DNA of 64,000 nucleotides from Synechococcus sp. PCC 7502 (GTDB lineage: Bacteria > Cyanobacteriota > Cyanobacteriia > Pseudanabaenales > Pseudanabaenaceae). Shown piece by piece: positions 38,046-46,945 of this stretch. Under the pieces are notes generated by a model. That model was not told where the DNA came from. It saw only the letters and a list, made by a program, of their open reading frames with translations, and made no database searches. Position numbers and translations under genes: made by a program. Position 1 is the first letter of the stretch; each line of letters begins with the position of its first letter. The stretch is from assembly GCF_000317085.1 (NCBI RefSeq), contig NC_019702.1, forward strand, positions 464,394-528,393. Reading direction: 5' to 3'.

Positions 38046-41000
38046 ATGAAGTTAAATTCTTCAAACCTGACTACCCTCGATCGCCCTAAGCATTATTATC
38101 TGTGGCTATGGGTGGGAATTGTGGCTGTGGTCTTAACCAGTGAAATTGTGGCAAGACTAGGGGGAGAGATGCTGTGGTTTCAAGAAGTAGGCTATTTATA
38201 CATGTATTGGCGGCGGCTGGCAATCCAGATTGGTTTAGGAGGTACTGTCTTAGCGATCGCTTTAGTATATCTATTCCGAAATTTACAAATTGCCCAAAAG
38301 CTTAAATATGCCGATCTGCCCAGTGATTCTTCACAGAGAGCACAGTTAAAGTATCAGATAAAAGCCCAATTCCGTCCAAATGATCCCCAATCACTAGCAC
38401 TTAGGACTCAAGTTAGAAATCAAGTATCGGCAGCATTTAAGTATGTACCGACTTCTCTACGCTTAAGGTGGCTACTGCCTTTGGTTTTGGGGTTAAGTTT
38501 TTTGATTTGTTTATTAGTGATTCACTATGGACAGGTAGCGATCGCTCCGATCACTCAATGGCAGACCACATTAAATCAGTCCAGTATTGCCCCCCCTGCA
38601 TTATTTCGACCAGAGCTAATTAGCCAATTAATTCAAACCTTAACCGAAACTCGCTTGGCAGTTCTAACTTTTGGTGTAGCGATCGCTATGTTAGTTTATC
38701 CTCAGTTTTTGCTTAGGGCGATCGCCGTTTTAATCAGTGTATTCACAGCATGGGTGATCTCACGGCAATGGATGCGGATTATTCCTTACTTCCAACCCAC
38801 CAGTTTTGAGCGCACTGAACCAGTTTTTAATCAAGACTTGAGTTTTTATATATTCAATTTACCCACCTTAGAAATTTTAGAGTTTGGGCTGGTTGGTATT
38901 TGTCTATATGGTTTTATCGCTGTATTTTTAACCTATTTACTATCGGGAAATAGTCTGAGTGAAGGTAAATTTATCGGCATTTCCCACAATCAGCAGCGTC
39001 ATCTTTACGGACTTGGTGGCGTATTAATGTTGGTGGTTAGCTTCAGCTATTGGTTGAATCGCTATGAGCTTTTATATTCCCCACGGGGCGTTTCCTATGG
39101 TGCCAGCTATACCGATATTGTAGTGCAATTACCTGTTTATACAGGCTTGAGTATTTTGGCATTGGCGATCGCTGGGTACTTAATTTTGCGCTGGCTTAAA
39201 TTTCATCGTCAGCCAGTCAGCCGTAAACCAATATTTGCATCTATAGCTATCTATTTATTAATGGCGATCGGTTTAGGTGTGGGTTTACCAAGTACTGTGC
39301 AATCTTTGATCGTGCAGCCCAATGAGCTTGCCCGTGAACAGCCCTATATTAAGCGCACCATTGCTTTCACCCGTGAGGCGTTTGGACTAGAAAGTATTGA
39401 TACTCAAGTTTTTAATCCCCAGGGCAAATTAACGGAACAATTAATTCAAAAAAATGACCTCACAGTTCGCAATATTCGGCTTTGGGATAAACAACCACTC
39501 CTTGCTACTAATCGTCAACTGCAACAAATTCGGCTTTATTATAGTTTCCCCGATGCCGACATAGATCGCTATACCATTACTGAAGAGAATCTAGCCACAA
39601 CTCCCAATAGTCAGCAACAGGTACTAATCGCCGCTAGAGAACTAGACTATGCTGTCGTACCACTAGAAGCACAAACTTGGGTAAACCAGCATTTAATTTA
39701 TACCCACGGCTATGGCTTTACCCTTAGTCCCGTTAATCGCGTGGGAGCAGGAGGATTGCCTGAATATTTTATTAAAGATATTGGTGCGACCGCAGGCAGT
39801 CCCCTTACCACCTCTAGTAAAGGCATACGGAATAGTATCCCCATTGGGCAGCCTCGCATCTATTACGGGGAGAATACAAATACATACGTGATGACGGGTA
39901 CAAAGGTCAAGGAACTAGACTATCCCAGTGACAATGATAATGTCTATAACATTTACGACGGCAGAGGCGGAATTTCCCTTAATTCGTTTTGGCGCAGGAT
40001 ACTTTTTTCCAAATATTTGAATGATTGGCGGATGGCGGTAACTCCAGAATTCCTACCCGATACCAAGTTAATGTTTCGGAGGAATATTAGGCAAAGAATT
40101 AAGGCGATCGCTCCGTTTTTACGCTATGACAGTGATCCATACCTAGTGGCAGCCGATGCTAAATCTCAGCCCGATGATCCTAATTCGCTCTATTGGATTG
40201 TTGATGCCTATACCACTAGCGATCGCTATCCCTATTCTGATATTGCGAACGAAGGCATTAACTACATTCGGGACTCTGTCAAAGTTGTAATTGATGCCTA
40301 TCACGGCACAGTAAATTTCTATATTGCCGAACCTAGGGATCCAATGATCCGCACATGGGCAAAGATTTTTCCTGAGTTATTTAAGCCCCTAAGTGCGATG
40401 CCTGAGGCTTTACGTCAGCATTTGCGCTATCCTGTGGATTTATTCTCGATTCAATCGGAACGCTTGATGACCTATCACATGACCGATCCTCAAGTATTCT
40501 ATAACCGTGAAGATCAGTGGCAAATTCCCAACGAAGTCTATGGCGACAAACCCCGTCCTGTCGAACCCTATTACCTAATTACTAGCTTGCCCAGCGTTCC
40601 CTTTGAAGAATTTATTCTATTATTGCCATTTACACCTAAACAACGCACAAATTTAGTAGCTTGGCTGGCGGCGCGATCAGATGGGGAAAATTACGGGAAA
40701 CTTCTCCTTTATACATTCCCTAAACAAATCCTTGTCTATGGCACCGAACAAATCGAGGCAAGAATTAATCAAGATCCTATTATTTCCCAACAAATTTCCC
40801 TGTGGAATCGTCAAGGCTCTAGGGTAATTCAAGGTAATTTATTAATCATTCCCATTGAGCAGTCTTTGCTGTATGTGGAGCCAATTTATCTGGAATCTAC
40901 TCAAAATAAATTACCTACCCTCGTGCGTGTAGTTGTTGCCTATGAAAATCAGATTGTGATGGCGCAGACTTTACCACAGGCGATCGCAGCAATCTTTAAA

Positions 41001-41051
41001 CCAGAGGCAGAGGTAACATCACCCATAGTTAGACCAGTTAACTCTCCCTGA
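38046..41051 (+). CDS. UPF0182 family large membrane protein
   Basis: A protein of about 1001 residues from the ATG at 38046 (the frame opens at TTG 38007). The N-terminal third has seven or so transmembrane helices (for example [11 protein letters not shown], near 20), and the rest is a large soluble part. The UPF0182 signature [10 protein letters not shown] and the segments G-R-G-G-I-S-L and [15 protein letters not shown] are clear. The family is widespread in actinobacteria and cyanobacteria, but its function is not established. Confidence 0.88.
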   Translation: MKLNSSNLTTLDRPKHYYLWLWVGIVAVVLTSEIVARLGGEMLWFQEVGYLYMYWRRLAIQIGLGGTVLAIALVYLFRNLQIAQKLKYADLPSDSSQRAQLKYQIKAQFRPNDPQSLALRTQVRNQVSAAFKYVPTSLRLRWLLPLVLGLSFLICLLVIHYGQVAIAPITQWQTTLNQSSIAPPALFRPELISQLIQTLTETRLAVLTFGVAIAMLVYPQFLLRAIAVLISVFTAWVISRQWMRIIPYFQPTSFERTEPVFNQDLSFYIFNLPTLEILEFGLVGICLYGFIAVFLTYLLSGNSLSEGKFIGISHNQQRHLYGLGGVLMLVVSFSYWLNRYELLYSPRGVSYGASYTDIVVQLPVYTGLSILALAIAGYLILRWLKFHRQPVSRKPIFASIAIYLLMAIGLGVGLPSTVQSLIVQPNELAREQPYIKRTIAFTREAFGLESIDTQVFNPQGKLTEQLIQKNDLTVRNIRLWDKQPLLATNRQLQQIRLYYSFPDADIDRYTITEENLATTPNSQQQVLIAARELDYAVVPLEAQTWVNQHLIYTHGYGFTLSPVNRVGAGGLPEYFIKDIGATAGSPLTTSSKGIRNSIPIGQPRIYYGENTNTYVMTGTKVKELDYPSDNDNVYNIYDGRGGISLNSFWRRILFSKYLNDWRMAVTPEFLPDTKLMFRRNIRQRIKAIAPFLRYDSDPYLVAADAKSQPDDPNSLYWIVDAYTTSDRYPYSDIANEGINYIRDSVKVVIDAYHGTVNFYIAEPRDPMIRTWAKIFPELFKPLSAMPEALRQHLRYPVDLFSIQSERLMTYHMTDPQVFYNREDQWQIPNEVYGDKPRPVEPYYLITSLPSVPFEEFILLLPFTPKQRTNLVAWLAARSDGENYGKLLLYTFPKQILVYGTEQIEARINQDPIISQQISLWNRQGSRVIQGNLLIIPIEQSLLYVEPIYLESTQNKLPTLVRVVVAYENQIVMAQTLPQAIAAIFKPEAEVTSPIVRPVNSP

Positions 41052-41261
41052 ATATAGATTAAATACAGAGATTTTTAATGAAATTTTTCGTCTAGCCTGA
41101 ATTCGCAATTATTAGATTTTTGTTAAGGTTTGGAATGATGCGATCTAGGGTGTTCCAGAATACAAATTTAACCTCTGGGCATTTTCTAGCATAGAGCTAA
41201 CATATAAATCTAGTTAATTTATTTCTTAGAATACTTAAAATTTATTTTAAAGACGGGCATT

Positions 41262-42227
41262 ATGAAAACTAAGCTGAAGAGCAAAAATAATTCCATATCG
41301 GGAATCCCCAAGAGTAACCTGTCCTTAGCAAGTTTAAAGAAGAAAGACAAAAAGAAAGATAAGAATAAACTTAAGAAACAACAAAAGGCTAAACTCCGTA
41401 TCCCTGAACGCAAGGTTTTCTATCACATTTCCGAAGCAGAGGGTAGTTCCAAACTCTCTGGTAAAGCCTATGAGAGAGAACTCGCGCGCTTACAAGTGGA
41501 ATTAGTGAAAATGCAATACTGGGTTAAACAGACAAATACCCGCATTGTGATTATTTTTGAGGGGCGTGATGCTGCCGGCAAAGGTGGAACGATTAAACGG
41601 ATTACTGAACCACTAAATCCTCGTGGTTGTAGAGTTGTGGCATTGGGTACCCCCAGCGATCGCGAAAAAACGGAATGGTATTTTCAACGTTATGTGACGC
41701 ATTTACCCGCCGCAGGAGAAATTGTCTGCTTTGACCGCAGTTGGTATAACCGTGCTGGGGTAGAGCATGTCATGGGGTTTTGTACTGATGCCGAGTATCA
41801 AGAATTTTTACAAACCTGTCCCGAATTTGAGCGGATGTTAGTGCGATCGGGAATTATTTTGATCAAGTATTGGTTTTCCGTCAGTGATGATGAACAGGAA
41901 CGCCGTTTTCAATCTCGTACTACGGATCCCGCCCGTCGATGGAAACTCAGTCCAATGGATTTAGAATCCCGCGATCGCTGGGTAGAATATTCCCAAGCCA
42001 AGGACACCATGTTTGCCTACACGAATATTCCCGAAGCTCACTGGTTCACCGTAGAGGCAGATGATAAAAAATGCGCCCGTCTTAACTGCATTAGTCATTT
42101 CCTCAGTAAAATTCCCTATGTGGATATGACCCCCGCACCTTTGCAGCTAGCTCCGCGCAAAAAAGCTCCCCATGACTATGTTCGTCCACCCCACAATGAG
42201 CAATTCTTTGTGCCGAAGCGATATTAA
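41262..42227 (+). CDS. ppk2: Polyphosphate kinase 2
   Basis: A 321-residue P-loop kinase of the PPK2 family. Walker A is G-R-D-A-A-G-K-G-G-T-I-K-R-I (about 100-113), the Walker B-like Asp-Arg is in F-D-R-S-W-Y-N-R-A-G-V-E (about 164) and the lid has R-W-K-L-S-P-M-D. It transfers phosphate between polyphosphate and nucleoside di/monophosphates; which direction dominates depends on the class. About 45 N-terminal residues are extremely Lys-rich and probably unstructured. It converges on the DUF2993 gene. Confidence 0.92.
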   Translation: MKTKLKSKNNSISGIPKSNLSLASLKKKDKKKDKNKLKKQQKAKLRIPERKVFYHISEAEGSSKLSGKAYERELARLQVELVKMQYWVKQTNTRIVIIFEGRDAAGKGGTIKRITEPLNPRGCRVVALGTPSDREKTEWYFQRYVTHLPAAGEIVCFDRSWYNRAGVEHVMGFCTDAEYQEFLQTCPEFERMLVRSGIILIKYWFSVSDDEQERRFQSRTTDPARRWKLSPMDLESRDRWVEYSQAKDTMFAYTNIPEAHWFTVEADDKKCARLNCISHFLSKIPYVDMTPAPLQLAPRKKAPHDYVRPPHNEQFFVPKRY

Positions 42228-42239
42228 ACCTAATTAAAC

Positions 42240-42740
42240 CTAGGTAGCTCTAACTGTAAATATGCCCTGACAGTAACAGGAACCGTTAACTATTGATAAA
42301 TCATTAAGCTTAAATTCGTCGCCAAGTTTTTTTAATATTTCCGTCAAGCTTGCCAAAATATCTGCATCTTCGGTAATCGCGATAAAATTTCTGCCAACAG
42401 CTTCCGTGAATAGTGATGCCTCTAGGCAGTGCTGTAGATCGTTAGGGGTTAACTGTAATTCCAAATTTACTTGAATTGGCTCTAATAGTTTCAGTGCCTC
42501 TCGACGTAAAACTTGGGGGGTATTGAGATGGATTTGGCTAGAGGTTAAAGATAAATTGCTTAAATGTAAGCCCTGATAGACAACGCCCGTAGCTGCAACT
42601 TTGGCACTGGGAATAAAGCCCTTGAGAATTTCGCCATCTTTGCCCCCAATTTCAATGTCGAGGGAGTGTACTGCTTCTACCTGCGATCGCAGCCACAACT
42701 TAATTAGGGGGGATAACACCGAACGAATAACTGCTGACAT
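42240..42740 (-). CDS. DUF2993 (LmeA-like) protein
   Basis: A 166-residue protein with the DUF2993/LmeA pattern: repeated strands such as A-A-T-G-V-V-Y-Q-G-L-H-L-S-N-L-S-L and a Pro-Leu-containing N-terminal helix. Actinobacterial LmeA binds phospholipids in the envelope; cyanobacterial members are uncharacterised. There is no signal peptide I can define. It lies 49 bases downstream of cobA on the same strand. Confidence 0.75.
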   Translation of the reverse strand: MSAVIRSVLSPLIKLWLRSQVEAVHSLDIEIGGKDGEILKGFIPSAKVAATGVVYQGLHLSNLSLTSSQIHLNTPQVLRREALKLLEPIQVNLELQLTPNDLQHCLEASLFTEAVGRNFIAITEDADILASLTEILKKLGDEFKLNDLSIVNGSCYCQGIFTVRAT

Positions 42741-42789
42741 GAAAATTTAAAGCAAGAATTAAATAGAAAAATTTTAAAGATTGGAAGAT

Positions 42790-43533
42790 TTAGGAAAATA
42801 AAGGAGCTAGGGTATCTCGAAATTTAACCACATTACCAATTACAGCGATCGCTGGCGGTTGAAATTCAGAGTCATGCACTTTTTCGATCATATCCCCAAG
42901 GGTTCCCACCAGTTCGGCTTGGTCAGCACAGGTACCTTGACGAATCAAAATCATAGGCGTATCAATCGCTAACCCTGCATTAATTAACTGGGGAATAATT
43001 TCAGGCAGATTGTGCAACCCCATATAGATCACAATTGTTTCTGAGCCTGTGGCGATCGCTTGCCAGTTAATCTTAGGAGAATATCTACCTGCGGCTTCAT
43101 GTCCAGTCACAAAGGTCACAGAGGAACTATAATCTCGATGGGTTAACGGAATTTGAGCATAGGCAGGAACGGCAATCCCAGAGGTAATCCCCGGTACCAC
43201 TTCGACTTCAATCCCTGCTGCCAGTAAATCCGCCATTTCTTCACCACCACGCCCAAAGATAAATGGATCACCACCCTTGAGTCGAACGACAACAGCCTGC
43301 TCCTGAGCTTTAGTAATTAGTAACTCTGTAGTTTGGGATTGCAAAAGCGAGTGATTACCCCGCCGTTTACCTGCATTAATTTTTTCTGCTAGAGGGTTGA
43401 TCATTGCCAAAATTTCGGGACTGACCAAGGCATCATAAATTGCCACATCACAATGTTCGAGGAGACTTTTACCCCTAATGGTCATTAACCCCGGATCGCC
43501 CGGTCCCGCTCCAACTAAATAAACTTTACCCAT
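42790..43533 (-). CDS. cobA: Uroporphyrinogen-III C-methyltransferase
   Basis: A 247-residue SUMT enzyme that methylates C2 and C7 of uroporphyrinogen III to precorrin-2, the branch point to B12 and siroheme. Hallmarks are [12 protein letters not shown] (residues 5-16), [16 protein letters not shown] and the P-G-I-T-S-G motif. It is a single-domain CobA, not a CysG fusion. It follows scpA on the same strand after 75 bases. Confidence 0.95.
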   Translation of the reverse strand: MGKVYLVGAGPGDPGLMTIRGKSLLEHCDVAIYDALVSPEILAMINPLAEKINAGKRRGNHSLLQSQTTELLITKAQEQAVVVRLKGGDPFIFGRGGEEMADLLAAGIEVEVVPGITSGIAVPAYAQIPLTHRDYSSSVTFVTGHEAAGRYSPKINWQAIATGSETIVIYMGLHNLPEIIPQLINAGLAIDTPMILIRQGTCADQAELVGTLGDMIEKVHDSEFQPPAIAVIGNVVKFRDTLAPLFS

Positions 43534-43608
43534 CCTGCTGTCTAAATATTGACCTGATTAAAATTACAATAGCTGATAAAAGATGGTGTAGGTTCTCAAG
43601 TTTTTAAC

Positions 43609-44352
43609 CTATGGATTTTGGAGTAAAAAAGGCTGCACCCGAATTTGCCCATAGAAGTCTGACTGTACCAGTTCTACTTTAGCCTGAGCTGATAAAAATA
43701 ACAGTCCTGTAAACACGCCCACTCGATCGCCAAAAACTTTAGCTAACTCAGTAATATCAGTTTCCATAGGGTTTTGATGAAAAAACAACTCTAGCTGCAT
43801 TGCCATTTCCGAAAGGTTTTCTTTGTGTGCTAACTGGGCGATCGCTCGTAATGCTACCTGTCGGGCTTGGGGACGGTTACGACTGGGATTAGGACGCTTA
43901 CCAGGTTTCTGTCCCATAGTTTGTGCCATTTCTTCCAACTGGGCAATTAACTCGGCTAGGGTGGTTTTTCGACCTACGGGAGGCAGTGCCACAGGGCGGC
44001 GTTTAATTACCTGATCAAAGTTAATGGGCTTATTAGTGGGATCGATGCCAGAAGATTCGGCAAAATCTAAAAATTCATCGACTGCTTCTTGATTCAAAGT
44101 TACAGCTTGAGATAGGGTCTGAGCCTTCAGTAAAACCAGCATCGAGGCATAGAGTAAAGCCTGTCCTGATTCATAGAGATCACGGCGATCGTCACTAATC
44201 AGTCTTGCTAAAAACCGATCAACCACATCTATAACCTGCACGTCCCACGGATCAATCTCACCCCGTTCGGCAAGATCAATTAATAGGGCGATCGCTTCTT
44301 TAGTTACAGAATCAGTTACTGAAGAAGTTATAGAGCCTGTTTCATATCTCAT
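43609..44352 (-). CDS. scpA: Segregation and condensation protein A, 5' end replaced by an IS
   Basis: A 247-residue kleisin. Its core starts at A-I-A-L-L-I-D-L-A-E-R-G-E-I-D-P-W-D-V (about 17-35), as in ScpA, which bridges SMC heads in chromosome condensation. The N-terminal codons are not original. The IS5-type element ends inside the gene, so the present first seven residues (M-R-Y-E-T-G-S) come from its inverted repeat. Rejoining the flanks restores a GTG start (45264-45262) one base after the ndhB stop, reading M-A-E-A-V-T-T before the shared S-I-T-S-S. A TTG at 44361 is an alternative start. The coding core appears intact; expression now depends on IS-derived signals. Confidence 0.9.
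   Translation of the reverse strand: MRYETGSITSSVTDSVTKEAIALLIDLAERGEIDPWDVQVIDVVDRFLARLISDDRRDLYESGQALLYASMLVLLKAQTLSQAVTLNQEAVDEFLDFAESSGIDPTNKPINFDQVIKRRPVALPPVGRKTTLAELIAQLEEMAQTMGQKPGKRPNPSRNRPQARQVALRAIAQLAHKENLSEMAMQLELFFHQNPMETDITELAKVFGDRVGVFTGLLFLSAQAKVELVQSDFYGQIRVQPFLLQNP
44329..44332. repeat. TATA target-site duplication, left copy
   Basis: TATA directly abuts the left inverted repeat (GAGCC begins at 44333) and recurs next to the right end at 45238-45241. A 4-bp duplication of a palindrome suits an IS5-type element, but its palindromic nature makes the boundary uncertain by a few bases. Confidence 0.6.
44333..44349. repeat. Left terminal inverted repeat
   Basis: 17 bases identical to the right end in inverted orientation. 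Part of it now codes the N-terminus of scpA on the minus strand. Confidence 0.9.
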
Positions 44353-45190
44353 GAGTAGCAATTCTTTTTAGCATCAAACGAATAAAGCAAAGATTGAGTT
44401 TAGCTGTAGCATTAACGAGAGTTCTCTCAAAGTTCTTAACTAAGATTTTGCATCTTTCAACCCAAGCATTTGACCTTTCAATTACCCACCTTGTCGGCAC
44501 AACTACAAACCCAGACAGACCTTTTTCTGCCTTCTGTTGCTTTGATACCTTAGGAGAAATTTCAAACCTAATCTTAGTCATAATCTCAGGATATATCTTC
44601 TCTAGTTCTTGGATCAGTTTCTCGATATGATAACCACTATCCAGCAATATCGTAGTTAGCGTAATGTCATCTGGTTTCGATTTGAAGTAATCAATGTTAA
44701 TCGTTAACATCTCAATCAGTCCTTGGTCATCTGATACATTTGCTCTTGTTAAATAGGTAAAGAAAGGAAATCCCAGAGTGTCAACGGCTAAATGTCTTTT
44801 GATCCCGTTAGTTGCTTTGTAGGAGCAGAAGCCCTTGGATTCTATACTTGCATTACAAGTATTTTTCACTGCTTGTGAGTCAATGATGATTAAAGTTGTC
44901 CATTTTGATTTTTTTGACTGTTCACGGGCTGTTGAATGCAAGGTTTCCATAATCGCAGTAAATGTACCTGTATCTTTCCACTCCTTGTAGTATCGATAGA
45001 CTGTAGAGAATGGTGGTAAGTCTCGGGGCATATCTCGCCAATTACAACCGTTTTTGAGTTGGTAGAGTATGCCGTCTAAAATTTGTCTTTTTGTCCAAGT
45101 TGGCGGTCTAGTTTGCTTTTTCTTTGGGAGCAATGGTTCTATAATTTCCCATTCTTTATCTGTTAGGCTACTTGAGTATGGATTTAGCAT
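44342..45190 (-). CDS. IS5-family transposase
   Basis: A 282-residue DDE transposase. The N-terminal domain has L-T-D-K-E-W-E-I-I-E-P-L-L-P (about 9-22), with the W-R-D-M-P region. The catalytic acids fit I-I-I-D-S-Q-A-V-K, L-L-D-S-G-Y-H and the final E-R in V-I-E-R-S-N-A-W-V-E-R. The frame is uninterrupted. Its stop codon lies inside the left inverted repeat, and the 3' end overlaps the present start of scpA (TGA 44344-44342 versus ATG 44352), so ribosomes finishing transposase are close to the scpA start. Confidence 0.95.
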   Translation of the reverse strand: MLNPYSSSLTDKEWEIIEPLLPKKKQTRPPTWTKRQILDGILYQLKNGCNWRDMPRDLPPFSTVYRYYKEWKDTGTFTAIMETLHSTAREQSKKSKWTTLIIIDSQAVKNTCNASIESKGFCSYKATNGIKRHLAVDTLGFPFFTYLTRANVSDDQGLIEMLTINIDYFKSKPDDITLTTILLDSGYHIEKLIQELEKIYPEIMTKIRFEISPKVSKQQKAEKGLSGFVVVPTRWVIERSNAWVERCKILVKNFERTLVNATAKLNLCFIRLMLKRIATHEI

Positions 45191-45220
45191 TTTCTAAGCA
45201 TCATACATCTTGCTCATAAT

Positions 45221-45237
45221 AGATATGAAACAGGCTC
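45221..45237. repeat. Right terminal inverted repeat
   Basis: 17 bases, reverse complement of 44333-44349. Beyond it the two ends diverge after a short further similarity. Confidence 0.9.
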
Positions 45238-45241
45238 TATA
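45238..45241. repeat. TATA target-site duplication, right copy
   Basis: TATA follows the right inverted repeat and matches 44329-44332. After it comes the orphaned 5' end of scpA. Confidence 0.6.
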
Positions 45242-45264
45242 GATGTAGTTACGGCTTCTGCCAC
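45242..45264 (-). pseudogene. scpA: Orphan 5' fragment of scpA
   Basis: This is the original GTG start and first codons of scpA (M-A-E-A-V-T-T), cut off from the gene body by the IS. The GTG lies one base after the ndhB TAG and is preceded by GGAG inside ndhB, which points to a former tightly coupled ndhB-scpA pair. The fragment reads on into the IS right end. Confidence 0.8.
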
Positions 45265-45265
45265 G

Positions 45266-46822
45266 CTAGTTTTTCACTCCTTGCTCTTGAGCTTTAATTT
45301 GCTCACTAATCGCATAGGCTTGGATCGAAGAGCTAAGGAATGGAGTATCTCGAACGGACTGATTTGCCAATGTGAAGATGGGATTTGAGGCAATACCTGC
45401 CACACTGGTAAAAATTAAAGTTACCACGATCGCCACCTGCAAAGACTTCATACCGTCTGCCGTCCAAGTTGGATTAACTGGGTAATTTTTCACCGCCTCA
45501 GACATTTCTTGCGGTTCCTTCACCACCATCATTTTTACTACCCGAATGTAGTAGTAAATAGACACAACACTCATTGCCAATGCCAAAATGACTAAACCGT
45601 AAGCCTGAGCTTGCCAGCCCGCCCAGAAAATGTAAATCTTGCCAAAGAAACCCGCCAATGGGGGAATTCCACCCAAAGATAGCAAGCACACGCTTAAACA
45701 CAGGGTTAATAAAGGGTCTTTTTGGTACAAACCGCTATACTCACTGATTTGATCGGTTCCAGTTTTCAGAGCGAATAGGATCACGCAGCCAAAGGCACCC
45801 ATATTCATAAATAGGTACACCAACATATAAAACACCATACTGGCATAACCCGCTTCGGTACCAATTGCCATCCCCAGAATTACGAATCCTGCTTGTCCAA
45901 TGGAGGAATAGGCTAACATTCGCTTCATACTGGTTTGGGCGATCGCTACCACATTTCCTAAAACCATACTCAAAATTGCTAACACCACAAAAACGTAGTG
46001 CCACTGGTCATAGATCATTGGAAATACAGTGACCATAAAGCGAATGGCAAGGGCAAAACCTGCAACTTTAGAACCTATGGATAAAAATGCTACCACTGGG
46101 GTCGGTGAACCTTCATATACATCGGGAGTCCATTGGTGAAAAGGTACCGCCGAAAGCTTAAAGGAAATACCTGCAACCACAAATACCATAGCAATAATTA
46201 ACCCCAGACCACCAAGGGGCAGACGGGCAGCAATTTCATGCAAATTCGTATAACCACCTGACAAACCATAGAGCAGGGACATGCCGTATAAAAATACCGC
46301 CGAACTAGATGCTCCAATTAATAAATATTTTAAGGCTGCCTCATTGGAACGGGGATCACGCTTGGCATAACCAGACAGCAAGTAGGATGAAATACTCAAT
46401 GTTTCTATGGATACAAACACCATCACCAAATCATCGGCACCCGCAAGGAACATGCCACCCAGAGTAGCCGAAAGCAAGATCGTAATGTATTCACTGATGG
46501 CGATGCCTGATTGCAGAAAATATCGCTCGGAAATTAGGATCGTAAGGACTGAAGATAAAGCAATTGTGCCTCTAAAAATAATACTGAGCTTATCTCCATT
46601 AAAGCTATCCACAAACGACAAAGGATTAGGCAAGCTAGACCACTGCCAGATCAGTACCACGACTGCACCCAATAATCCACTAATAGCGATCGCAGGCAAC
46701 CACTTGGAAGTTTTAGAAGAGACTAAATCTGCAACTAATGCTACGAGCAAGGCTACGACTATAATTGCTTCTGGTAGGATCACCCCAGAGTTTAATACGA
46801 CATTGAGATTTGCAAAGTCCAT
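45266..46822 (-). CDS. ndhB: NAD(P)H-quinone oxidoreductase subunit 2 (NdhB)
   Basis: A 518-residue membrane subunit of the NDH-1 complex, homologous to NuoN. The start is placed at ATG 46822 (M-D-F-A-N-L-N), which matches the usual NdhB start; the frame runs 26 codons further upstream. About 14 transmembrane helices carry proton-channel lysines and glutamates, for example in A-L-K-Y-L-L-I-G and [11 protein letters not shown]-1 drives cyclic electron flow, respiration and CO2 uptake. It was followed directly by scpA before the IS insertion. Confidence 0.96.
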   Translation of the reverse strand: MDFANLNVVLNSGVILPEAIIVVALLVALVADLVSSKTSKWLPAIAISGLLGAVVVLIWQWSSLPNPLSFVDSFNGDKLSIIFRGTIALSSVLTILISERYFLQSGIAISEYITILLSATLGGMFLAGADDLVMVFVSIETLSISSYLLSGYAKRDPRSNEAALKYLLIGASSSAVFLYGMSLLYGLSGGYTNLHEIAARLPLGGLGLIIAMVFVVAGISFKLSAVPFHQWTPDVYEGSPTPVVAFLSIGSKVAGFALAIRFMVTVFPMIYDQWHYVFVVLAILSMVLGNVVAIAQTSMKRMLAYSSIGQAGFVILGMAIGTEAGYASMVFYMLVYLFMNMGAFGCVILFALKTGTDQISEYSGLYQKDPLLTLCLSVCLLSLGGIPPLAGFFGKIYIFWAGWQAQAYGLVILALAMSVVSIYYYIRVVKMMVVKEPQEMSEAVKNYPVNPTWTADGMKSLQVAIVVTLIFTSVAGIASNPIFTLANQSVRDTPFLSSSIQAYAISEQIKAQEQGVKN

Positions 46823-46945
46823 ACGCGTTGGAAGTATTAGAGAAATTTTACCTAAGCTAGATTGTATCTCCCAATGCAATCCTAAAGTTAGCATAGCCAT
46901 TGAAATTATTAAGGATCAACATAAACCATAGATTAAGCGATCGAC

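Larger units (their letters stand above)
44333..45237 (-). mobile_element. IS5-family insertion sequence, complete
   Basis: The element is 905 bp and holds one transposase gene on the minus strand. It is bounded by 17-bp perfect terminal inverted repeats GAGCCTGTTTCATATCT (44333-44349 and 45221-45237) and by TATA direct repeats. Removing it with one TATA rejoins ndhB and scpA into a continuous, open scpA reading frame, which confirms the boundaries. All parts look undamaged, so the insertion is probably recent. Confidence 0.93.

Noticed and set aside
46407-46931. 174-residue plus-strand frame antisense to ndhB
   Set aside because: Antisense to a highly conserved membrane gene with no start signal or motif.
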